64,000 nt of DNA from Streptomyces sp. MJM8645 (GTDB taxonomy: Bacteria; Actinomycetota; Actinomycetes; Streptomycetales; Streptomycetaceae). This document shows positions 57,717 through 64,000 of this stretch, piece by piece (position 1 is the first letter of the stretch; each line of letters begins with the position of its first letter). The position numbers and the translations under genes are program-made. Below the pieces are notes generated by a model. The model was not told the DNA's origin. It searched no databases and was given only the letters and a program-made list of their open reading frames with translations. The stretch spans positions 868,001 to 932,000 of the forward strand of contig NZ_LJJF01000002.1 in the NCBI RefSeq assembly GCF_001625365.1. Reading direction: 5' to 3'.

Positions 57717-58162
57717 GCGCACGAGAACGTGTTGCGATGGTTCGTCAGGCGTAGGTCGGTCGGTGATGGGGGCGGAAGTACGAATAGGCCGGGCTCGGGT
57801 TCGGTCAGGATGCTTCGGGTGACCAGGCGTTTGAGCTTGGCGCGTGTGCCCTCGATGTGCTTCGGCTCGGTGCCCAGGCCGAGGGCCTGGCAGACGTCCT
57901 TGGGACGCAGTCCGCTGTCGGTGTGCTCGAACAGAGCCAGGATCTCGCGGTAGCCGGATGGTAGGGGTTCGGCCTCGGGCGGCGGACGGTCGTCTTCGGC
58001 GGCCAGTTCCAGCACGGTTGCGTGGGTGATCTCCAGTCGTTCCAGGGTCCCTTCGGCCGCGGCCAGTTGCTCGCCCAGTCGGGCGATCTGCTCGCGCAGT
58101 TGCGCGATGGTCTCGCGCACCAGCCGCTGCCGGGTGCTGATCTTCTCCAGCATGTCCCTCAT
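57593..58162 (-). CDS. IS element A accessory protein (coiled coil plus winged helix)
   Basis: A protein of up to 189 residues: a coiled coil (MRDMLEKISTRQRLVRETIA, LGEQLAAAEGTLERLEI) and a winged helix (GYREILALFEHTDSGLRPKDVCQALGLG, RAKLKRLVTRSILTEPEPGLFVLP). After FVLPPPSP the sequence looks non-coding, so the last 45 codons may be read-through into the passenger gene on the other strand. Its ATG overlaps the transposase stop (ATGA), as in element B. Confidence 0.7.
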   Translation of the reverse strand: MRDMLEKISTRQRLVRETIAQLREQIARLGEQLAAAEGTLERLEITHATVLELAAEDDRPPPEAEPLPSGYREILALFEHTDSGLRPKDVCQALGLGTEPKHIEGTRAKLKRLVTRSILTEPEPGLFVLPPPSPTDLRLTNHRNTFSCAYPAAGPSPRPSFTDVSRSRRFNLRRACTSTRARSISSSIR

Positions 58163-58688
58163 GGGGTCCTCCCGCCGTCGTCGGCCCGCGCGGCGGGCGG
58201 GTCGCGCCAGCTCGCAGTGGCGGTGCGGGTCAGCCGGTGGAGCATGACGTCGGTCATCGACCAGTGGACCACCGCCACCGAGCTGGCGGGCAGCGCCTCG
58301 TAGTCCCGCGCCAGGCGGCGGTGCAGCATCAACGTGCCCCACGTCTGCTCGACCACCCACCGCTTCGGCTCGGGCGTGAACCCTCGTGTGCCGGGCTCGC
58401 GCTGGACGACCTCGACATCGATGCCCAGGCGGGCGCCGTGCTCGACGACGGCGTTCTTGAATCCGGCGTCGACCCATGCCTTGGCAGGTCGTGCGGCAAG
58501 TACCGCCACTGGCAGCCGGTGCGAGCCTGGTAAAAGATCGCGTTCACGATCTCCCGCATGTCGTAGGCGCCCTGGTGGCCGCTGACCGAGGTGTGCCGGC
58601 CCTTCCAGGAGACGATGACCGGCCCGATCAGCTCCCAGGCCTCATCCGACAGGTCGCTCGGGTACGGAGCGCGTCCACTCACGCCCAC
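58159..58688 (-). pseudogene. IS element A transposase, copy 2, with internal deletion
   Basis: From 58688 the frame gives YPSDLSDEAWELIGPVIVSW, CQWRYLPHDLP and then, near 58493, jumps into AKAWVDAGFKNAVVEHG of the second half in another frame. Against copy 1 about 345 bp (47523-47867 there) are missing, including the first catalytic Asp. The remainder through WVVEQTWGTLML is intact. Confidence 0.85.
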
Positions 58689-58816
58689 CAGCGGACCGCA
58701 TTTCCGGCCGGTCGGGAAGCCCTAAAACCGGACAACCCGCCTTCAAGCACGACGAGACCCACCGACACTCGCAGAACGCCCTCTCACAAGCTCAGCAAGA
58801 CGAAGCTCCGCGCCAT

Positions 58817-59026
58817 ATCGGCCCCGCGCTTGCGGGGGTTGCTCGGGTTGCGGACAGTGACGACCGTCGACTGTGTGATCGGCCCCGCGCTCGCGGGTTG
58901 CTCTGAGAAAAGTGGTGCGGCTTGCAGATTCACCGAATCGGCCCCGCGCTCGCGGGGGTTGCTCGGACGGCGAAAGCTGGAGCGCGCCCCTCGTCCTATT
59001 GGCCCCGCGCTCGCGGGGGTTGTTCC
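58817..59026 (+). CRISPR. CRISPR array 4 (type I-E, four repeats, three spacers, no leader)
   Basis: Repeats lie at 58817-58845, 58878-58904, 58937-58965 and 58998-59026. The second lacks two G residues (27 nt), which explains a 59-bp step in an otherwise 61-bp period. The GGGGGTTG variant matches array 3. No leader precedes it: IS element A ends 31 bp upstream. Repeat drift at both ends suggests an old, detached array. Confidence 0.95.
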
Positions 59027-59342
59027 ACTCTGTTCACGGTCGGCGTCCGTGTGGGAGCGGCGACCTCCCGGTGATGTCCCTTGCTGTCGCCGAGAGCGGT
59101 GGCTGGTGAGCTCTTGCCGCCGGTCGTGGGAGGGCTTCAGGTCGTTGCGCGCCTTCGAGGTCCGCTTGGTGCTCTTGGCCTCGTGCGGGCGCTTGTGGGC
59201 CTGCGTCCGCCTGGCCGTGTCGGTGCCGACGGCTTGGGGATTGCGGGCGGTTCGGGGAAGACCGCGAGCCCTGCCGCGCCCCGCGCAGCGGAGACCGGGG
59301 CGGCGCCGTAACAGCGGGCCCGGGCCGCAGCGCGTACCCGGT
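59027..59342. other. Gap of 316 bp after array 4
   Basis: No gene is supported here. Frames on both strands are Arg/Ala-rich shadows without ribosome-binding sites. No clear hairpin or repeat is seen beyond the array. Confidence 0.4.
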
Positions 59343-60236
59343 CTACGCCTGGCGAGCGCCCACGCCGCACGCGTACGGTGCCCGGCTGGCGGCCGCGTGG
59401 CGGAGGAGGGTGAGGGCCTGTTCGGAGGGGGAGTTGGCGGGGGTGGTGCAGACGATGAGCGCCTGGTCTGGTGAGCGGGCGATGGACAGGGTCTGCTGGG
59501 TCACCGTGACCGTGCCGACGACGGGGTGGTGCAGGGCGTAGGACGAGGCGTCGCACGGCACTACGCGGTGGTCTGCCCACAGGGTGACGAACTCCGGGCT
59601 TTTCATGGTCAGTTCGCCGATCAGACCCGCGAGCAGCGCGTCCTCCGGATGTCTGCCGACGGCGATGCGCAGGTTGCCGACCACCGCGCGTGCCTTGCGT
59701 TCCCAGTCCGCGTACAGGTCTCGGCAGTGCAGGTCGAGGAAGAGCATCCGGCTCATGTTCGGTCGTCGGGCCGGGTCGTCCGGGCTGAGGAGGTCGAGGT
59801 GGCCGGCCAGCAGGGCGTGTCCGAGGGTGTTCCAGGCCAGGACGTCGGTGCGGCGGCCGAGCACGATCGCGGGGACGCCGTCGACGGCGCGGAGGAGGTC
59901 CCGGGTTTCGTCGGCGAGTTTCTCGGGCCGTGGGCGGCGTGGCCGGGGTGTGTGGCGGGCGGTGTCGGCGAGCCGGTCGAGGTGGGCGCGCTCGTGGGTG
60001 TCGAGCAGGAGTGCGCCGGCGATGGCGTCGAGTACCTCGGCGGAGGCCCCGCGAGACAGGCCCTGTTCGAGTCGGGTGTAGTAGGAGACGCTGACGCCCG
60101 CGAGTTGGGCCAGTTCTTCGCGCCGGAGCCCGGCCACCCGTCTGCGGGGCCCGAGGTCGCGCAGGCCGACGTCCTCGGGCCGCAGCTGCGCCCGTCGGGC
60201 TTGGAGGAAGGCACCGAGTGGGCCTGGTCCGTTCAT
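59343..60236 (-). CDS. MmyB-like helix-turn-helix transcriptional regulator
   Basis: A 297-residue regulator. The N-terminal XRE domain reads LGAFLQARRAQLRPEDVGL, RRVAGLRREELAQLAGVSVSYYTRLEQG, and the rest matches the MmyB ligand-binding domain (AIVLGRRTDVLAWNTLGHAL, LTMKSPEFVTLWADHRV, GTVTVTQQTL). Such proteins often sit divergent to the oxidoreductase or hydrolase they control, as here with the MBL-fold gene 150 bp away. ATG 60236 starts the canonical N-terminus. Confidence 0.9.
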   Translation of the reverse strand: MNGPGPLGAFLQARRAQLRPEDVGLRDLGPRRRVAGLRREELAQLAGVSVSYYTRLEQGLSRGASAEVLDAIAGALLLDTHERAHLDRLADTARHTPRPRRPRPEKLADETRDLLRAVDGVPAIVLGRRTDVLAWNTLGHALLAGHLDLLSPDDPARRPNMSRMLFLDLHCRDLYADWERKARAVVGNLRIAVGRHPEDALLAGLIGELTMKSPEFVTLWADHRVVPCDASSYALHHPVVGTVTVTQQTLSIARSPDQALIVCTTPANSPSEQALTLLRHAAASRAPYACGVGARQA

Positions 60237-60386
60237 CGCCCCAGTATTCGGTGGGCGGCCCGCTCCCTGCCACACCCTGCGAGGGGTAGGACAAGCCGGG
60301 AGTGGCTGGTGCCCGTCCGGGTGTCCAGGATCGGTCTCATTCGGCCACCAATTCGGCCGCGTATCCCGGACCCCAGGACGGACCGC
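60237..60386. promoter_or_regulatory. Divergent promoter region of MmyB regulator and MBL hydrolase
   Basis: A 150-bp gap between divergent genes. ATTCGGCCACCAATTCGGCC (60339-60358) holds a direct repeat of ATTCGGCC spaced 12 bp apart, a possible regulator site. I could not assign promoter boxes. Confidence 0.4.
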
Positions 60387-61340
60387 ATGGATCAGAACAT
60401 GAACGAGAGCATGGATCACGACATGGATCAGGACCCCGACCAGATCACCCTGGGCGACGTCACCGTCACCCGCGTCAAGGAGTTCTACGGCTCGACCGGG
60501 CTGACGCCTGGCCAGTTCTTCCCGGACAGCCCCGACGGTTCGTGGGACGAGCACCGCGGCTGGCTGGTGCCCGACTTCTGGGACCCGGAGACGGACGAGT
60601 GCCGTACGGCGATCCAGTCCTGGCTGCTGCGCAGCGAGGGGCGCACGATCCTCGTGGACACCGGCGTGGGCAACCACAAGGACCGTCCTTACGCGCCGGT
60701 GTGGAGCCGCCTGGACACGGGCTATCTCGACAATCTCGCCGCTGCCGGCGTGCGGCCCGAGGACGTCGACGTCGTGGTCAACACCCATCTGCACATCGAT
60801 CACGTGGGCTGGAACACCCGCCTGGACGGCCGGGACTGGGTGCCGACCTTCCCGAACGCGACATACCTGATGCCCCGGCGGGACTTCGAGTTCTGGGACC
60901 CGGCCAACGAACACAGGAGCGTGTTGGGCCGGGGGAACCAGAACGTGTTCGAGGACAGCGTCGCGCCGGTCCATGCGGCAGGGCTGACGCACCTGTGGGA
61001 GGGGACGTACCGGATCGACGGGAATCTGCGTCTCGATCTCGCTCCCGGGCACACTCCCGGCTCGTCCGTGCTCACCCTGGAGTCCGGCGGCGACCAGGCC
61101 CTGTTCGTCGGGGATCTGGTGCACACCGCGTTGCAGATCGCGGAGCCGGAGACCAATTCCTGTTTCTGCGAGGACCCGGCGGAGTCCCGCGCGACCCGGC
61201 GCAGGCTGCTCGGCCGCGCCGCCGAGAACAACGCGCTCGTCCTCCCTGCGCACTTCGGCGGCCGAGGGGCGATGGAGGTCGCGCGCAGCGGGTCGAAGTT
61301 CGCGATCAAGGAGTGGGCGGGTTTCTCCCGGATCTCCTGA
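60387..61340 (+). CDS. MBL-fold metallo-hydrolase
   Basis: A 317-residue metallo-beta-lactamase-fold protein. NTHLHIDHVGWNT holds the HxHxDH zinc motif; LAPGHTPGSSVL, LFVGDLVHTALQI and LPAHFGG give the further His and Asp ligands. It is similar in layout to lactonase-type (AttM/AiiA-like) hydrolases. The Met/Asp-rich N-terminus has several ATG codons (60387, 60399, 60411), so the start is uncertain by a few residues. The esterase follows 71 bp later. Confidence 0.87.
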   Translation: MDQNMNESMDHDMDQDPDQITLGDVTVTRVKEFYGSTGLTPGQFFPDSPDGSWDEHRGWLVPDFWDPETDECRTAIQSWLLRSEGRTILVDTGVGNHKDRPYAPVWSRLDTGYLDNLAAAGVRPEDVDVVVNTHLHIDHVGWNTRLDGRDWVPTFPNATYLMPRRDFEFWDPANEHRSVLGRGNQNVFEDSVAPVHAAGLTHLWEGTYRIDGNLRLDLAPGHTPGSSVLTLESGGDQALFVGDLVHTALQIAEPETNSCFCEDPAESRATRRRLLGRAAENNALVLPAHFGGRGAMEVARSGSKFAIKEWAGFSRIS

Positions 61341-61411
61341 CGTCCGGATCTCCTGACGTCCCGTCCGGAGATCCCTCAAACCATGTCCCTTTCCCGAGAG
61401 GAAGTCATCCC

Positions 61412-62851
61412 GTGTCCCGACAGGCAGATCCGGTCGCCGAAACCCCGGCGGGCGCCGTGCGCGGCGTCCGTGACGAGTCCGGCGAGCGCTTCCGCGCCCT
61501 TCCGTACGCGGCGGCGCCGGTCGGTGCCGGCCGGTTCGCCGCGCCCGCGCCGCACCCGGGCTGGTCGGGTGTCCGTGACGGCGGCAGGCCCTCGCCGACC
61601 GCTCCCCAGCCGGCCCGGGACTTCGGCCGGCTCGACATGAGCCCCTACTTCGGGCCGGGCTGGGTGCCCGGCGAGGAGTACCTGACCGTCGACGTCCACA
61701 CGCCGGCCGCCGACGGGGGCAGGCGCCCCGTCATGGTCTTCGTGCACGGCGGCGGGTTCGTCACCGGTTCGAGCCGCGCGGCGCTCTACGGCGGCGGCGC
61801 GTTCGCCCGCGACGGCGTCGTCCTGGTGACGGTGAACTACCGCCTCGGCGTGCCGGGGTTCCTGGAGCTGGCGGGTGCTCCGGCCAACCGCGGGCTGCTC
61901 GACGTGCTCGCCGCGCTCAGGTGGGTGCGGGGCTCGGTGGCGGCCTTCGGTGGCGACCCGGGGAACGTCACGGTCTTCGGCCAGTCCGCGGGCGCCACGC
62001 TCGTCGGCGCGCTGCTCGCGACTCCGGCGGCCGCCGGTCTGTTCCGGCGGGCGATCGTCCAGAGCGGCAACGGCTGCGGCGCGTTCACGCCGGAGCAGGC
62101 GCAGCGGGTCACCGCCGCGGTGGCGGCCGCGCTGGGCGTCGAGCCGACCGTGGAGGCGTTCGCCCTGGTCCCGGACGAGCGTTTCGTGGCGGTCCTGCCC
62201 GCGCTGGCCGGCCTGGATCTGCGGACCGGCACCGCTTCGGACCCGCTGGCCGGGCTCAGCCCGTTCAGCCTGGTCCTGCCGGCGCAGCCCGCCGACGCCC
62301 TCGCCGACGGCCCGGCCGCCGACGTCGATCTACTCATCGGCACCACCACCGAGGAGGGGCACCTCTACGTCGTCCCGCAGGGCGGTCTGGAGTCCACCAC
62401 GGACGCCGACGTGCTCGCCGTCGCCGCCCGGGTGCACCCGGACCCGGAGGCCGCCCTCGCCGCGCACCGCGCGGTCCGGCCGGGCGCGACACCGGGCGAG
62501 CTGCGCTCCGCCGTGCTCGGGCAGGCCCTGTTCGAGGCCGGTACAACGCGTCTGGCGCAGGCCCACGCGCGAATCTCGGGCGGCCGTACGCACCGCTACT
62601 CGTTCGGGTACCGCTCGACGGCCCTGGGCGGGCGGCTCGGCGCCGCCCACACCGTCGAACTGCCCTTCGTGTTCGACGTCGCCGACGAACCGTGGCTGCA
62701 CGGGGACACCGGGCTACTCGGGCCCGACCCCGCCCCGGCGGGACTCGCAGCCCGGGTCCACGACGCCTGGGTCGCGTTCGCCGGCACCGGGGACCCAGGC
62801 TGGGCCGCCTACGACCTGCGGCGACCCGTGGTGGAGGCCTTCGGCGGCTGA
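61412..62851 (+). CDS. Type-B carboxylesterase
   Basis: A 479-residue alpha/beta hydrolase. VFVHGGGFVTGSS forms the oxyanion hole, VTVFGQSAGATL carries the nucleophilic Ser near 190, TTTEEGHLY an acidic residue, and GAAHTVELPFVFD the His. It is a distant relative of the cargo esterase at 52018, with Gln in place of Glu before the active Ser. Probably co-transcribed with the MBL hydrolase. The start is GTG 61412 with GAGAGGAAG upstream. Confidence 0.88.
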   Translation: MSRQADPVAETPAGAVRGVRDESGERFRALPYAAAPVGAGRFAAPAPHPGWSGVRDGGRPSPTAPQPARDFGRLDMSPYFGPGWVPGEEYLTVDVHTPAADGGRRPVMVFVHGGGFVTGSSRAALYGGGAFARDGVVLVTVNYRLGVPGFLELAGAPANRGLLDVLAALRWVRGSVAAFGGDPGNVTVFGQSAGATLVGALLATPAAAGLFRRAIVQSGNGCGAFTPEQAQRVTAAVAAALGVEPTVEAFALVPDERFVAVLPALAGLDLRTGTASDPLAGLSPFSLVLPAQPADALADGPAADVDLLIGTTTEEGHLYVVPQGGLESTTDADVLAVAARVHPDPEAALAAHRAVRPGATPGELRSAVLGQALFEAGTTRLAQAHARISGGRTHRYSFGYRSTALGGRLGAAHTVELPFVFDVADEPWLHGDTGLLGPDPAPAGLAARVHDAWVAFAGTGDPGWAAYDLRRPVVEAFGG

Positions 62852-62860
62852 GCGCCGCCA
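62843..62860 (+). terminator. Small hairpin at the esterase stop codon
   Basis: GGCGGC and GCCGCC flank a 5-6-nt loop that includes the TGA stop. It is a weak candidate terminator. Confidence 0.3.
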
Positions 62861-62955
62861 GTGACCGTCAGGAATCGCCAGAGGCATGGCTCCCCCAGTG
62901 CTGGACCGGAGAAAATCCGGTCGGCTCGGCTACCGCCGACGCATAGTCTGGCCGC

Positions 62956-63285
62956 ATGGCCCATGCGAAGACCTCGTACGTCTGTCTGCCCTGCCGGGCC
63001 TCGTACAAGCAGCGCTACCTCGGTACGCACGAACGGCGCTGCCCGCGCTGTACCGAGGCGCTGATCCACGTCGGCTCGGCCTTCGCGGCTCCTCGTCGGA
63101 GGGACGACGCCGGCTGGCGGACCCTCTCCGTGCTGCTGCACGCGGGGGTCCGGTTCCACAAGGGCTGCTGTGGTGGCCCCGGCTACCGGCCGCGCACGCT
63201 CAGCGAGGTGCGCGAGCGGATGGCACACGCCCGGCTCACCGGGGCACCGTTCGCCCGCGTGCTGGTGCGCCAGGAGCTTCCCTAA
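62956..63285 (+). CDS. Hypothetical zinc-ribbon protein
   Basis: A 109-residue protein with CLPCRASYKQRY near the start and RRCPRCTEAL near 29, a four-Cys zinc ribbon. GCCGGPGYRPRTLSEVRERM follows. It resembles small actinomycete proteins of unknown function. ATG 62956 lies directly before the ribbon. No partner gene is evident. Confidence 0.7.
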   Translation: MAHAKTSYVCLPCRASYKQRYLGTHERRCPRCTEALIHVGSAFAAPRRRDDAGWRTLSVLLHAGVRFHKGCCGGPGYRPRTLSEVRERMAHARLTGAPFARVLVRQELP

Positions 63286-63351
63286 GCTCATTGGCTCTCC
63301 CCGAACCACCCGCCCACCCGATCGCCGGGTCGCGGGTGGTCTCGGGCCCGG

Positions 63352-64000
63352 TCAGGCGACCAGGCGCAGCCAGGCTGCCGCGAGTGCGGCGTGGCCGGCG
63401 GGCGTCGGGTGGACGCCGTCCGCGGACCAGTGCTCCGGGCCGGCCGTGGCGGCGAGTTCGGCGAACATGCCGTCGGCGGCGAGCAGGTGCGCGCCGTAGG
63501 TGCGGGCGAGCTTGCGCACGGCCTGGATCTTGGGGTCCAGGTCGGTGCGCCATTGCCGTCGTTCTTCCGCTCCGATGAGGGCGGCGCCGGCCTCGATGAC
63601 GCCGTGGACCGGCAGGAGGAACGGCTCGATGAGGATCAGCTGCGCGCCCGCCTCGGCGAGGGGCGCGAGCAGGCGGTCGTAGCCCGCTTCGAACTCCTCC
63701 GCGGGGATCACACGCCCCTCCGGGTCCAGCGTGTGCCAGCCCATGTCGTTGACTCCGACGAGGATCGACACCACGTCCGGGCGGGCGTCGAGCACGTCGG
63801 TCTGCCAGCGGGCTTCGAGGTTCATCACCTTGTCGCCCGCGTTCCCGGTGTTCAGCCAGGTCACGGGCCGGTCCGGGTGCCGGAAGCCCCACTCGCCCCC
63901 GATGCGCAGCGGGTAGCCATACCCGAGGCCGTCCTCACTCTGCTGCCGTTGGCAGTCGGTGATCGAGTCGCCGGTGAACATCACGGTGCTTCCCGGTCGG
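63352..64000 (-). CDS. SGNH/GDSL-family hydrolase (partial at right edge)
   Basis: At least 216 residues of an SGNH hydrolase. GSTVMFTGDSITDCQR (block I, nucleophilic Ser), NTGNAGDKVMNL (block II Gly), VSILVGVNDMGWH (block III Asn) and DGVHPTPAGHAAL (block V Asp and His) are all present. It hydrolyses esters of unknown type. The frame is open past base 64000 (RPGSTVMF), so the start lies outside the window. Confidence 0.9.
   Translation of the reverse strand, partial: RPGSTVMFTGDSITDCQRQQSEDGLGYGYPLRIGGEWGFRHPDRPVTWLNTGNAGDKVMNLEARWQTDVLDARPDVVSILVGVNDMGWHTLDPEGRVIPAEEFEAGYDRLLAPLAEAGAQLILIEPFLLPVHGVIEAGAALIGAEERRQWRTDLDPKIQAVRKLARTYGAHLLAADGMFAELAATAGPEHWSADGVHPTPAGHAALAAAWLRLVA

Larger units (their letters stand above)
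57351..58786 (-). mobile_element. IS5-type element A, copy 2 (internally deleted transposase)
   Basis: Imperfect inverted ends TGAGAGGGCGTTTCGCGAG (57351) and, reversed, TGAGAGGGCGTTCTGCGAG (58786) bound this copy, which lies opposite in orientation to copy 1. It directly abuts element B. Reading leftward it has a deleted transposase and an accessory gene; on the other strand lies a small passenger gene. Array 4 starts 31 bp beyond its end. Confidence 0.82.

Noticed and set aside
1..64000. tRNA, rRNA and riboswitch genes
   Set aside because: I saw no cloverleaf with a conserved T-loop, no rRNA-like stretch and no known riboswitch core; a covariance-model search would be needed to exclude small RNAs.

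Overview
The window is GC-rich actinomycete DNA, most likely from Streptomyces, Kitasatospora or a close relative. This rests on the strong G/C bias at third codon positions, frequent GTG starts, many 4-base ATGA/GTGA gene overlaps, NRPS genes, an MbtH protein, PadR, Lrp and MmyB-type regulators and typical Streptomyces IS families. It reads as accessory rather than core genome.

Region 1 (1-14868) is a nonribosomal peptide locus. Three NRPS genes run leftward: a C-PCP protein, a C-A-PCP-TE protein and the start of a third protein that leaves the window. A ten-gene operon runs rightward from a shared 436-bp divergent region. It holds a free-standing adenylation enzyme, a free PCP, TrpD-, TrpA-, TrpF- and TrpC-like enzymes, an ectoine-synthase-like cupin, an acyl-CoA-dehydrogenase-type flavoenzyme, MbtH and a Glu/Leu/Phe/Val-dehydrogenase-type enzyme. 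The adenylation enzyme, PCP and flavoenzyme resemble the trio that turns proline into pyrrole-2-carboxyl-PCP. The trp-like enzymes are diverged, the TrpC-like one at active-site positions. The set therefore looks like a custom precursor pathway and is the best candidate here for undescribed chemistry.

Region 2 (14976-22320) holds unlinked genes: a PPOX/F420-type protein, a methyltransferase, a secreted beta-propeller, an acetyltransferase, an LRR-like protein, a PadR/membrane protein pair and an orphan Imm21-like immunity protein. Region 3 (22406-27815) is a leftward five-gene operon with OleA-, OleC- and OleD-like enzymes plus a P450 and a family 2 glycosyltransferase. It suggests head-to-head fatty-acyl condensation, perhaps to a beta-lactone, because no OleB-like hydrolase is present. 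Region 4 (28090-32894) has a cold-shock protein, a zinc-ribbon protein, a two-module Lrp/AsnC regulator divergent from ubiD-ubiX, and RidA.

Region 5 (32962-59026) is a complete type I-E CRISPR-Cas operon (cas3, cse1, cse2, cas7, cas5, cas6e, cas1, cas2) with four small arrays of 29-nt repeats and mostly 32-nt spacers. The 5' end of cas3, the leader and the first repeat are duplicated 1769 bp away, and the second copy keeps only a cas3 stump. Arrays 3 and 4 share a repeat variant and are separated by about 13.9 kb of mobile DNA. That DNA is nested: an IS5-type element (50895-57350, TGA target duplication) is split by a second element (51841-56938, TA duplication). The second element carries a carboxylesterase gene, and its own transposase is split by a group II intron (53928-56090). 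Two inverted copies of another IS5-type element and an ISL3 fragment lie around these.

Region 6 (59343-64000) has an MmyB-type regulator divergent from a metallo-beta-lactamase-fold hydrolase and a type-B carboxylesterase, then a small zinc-ribbon protein and a GDSL hydrolase cut by the right edge. No tRNA or rRNA gene was recognised.
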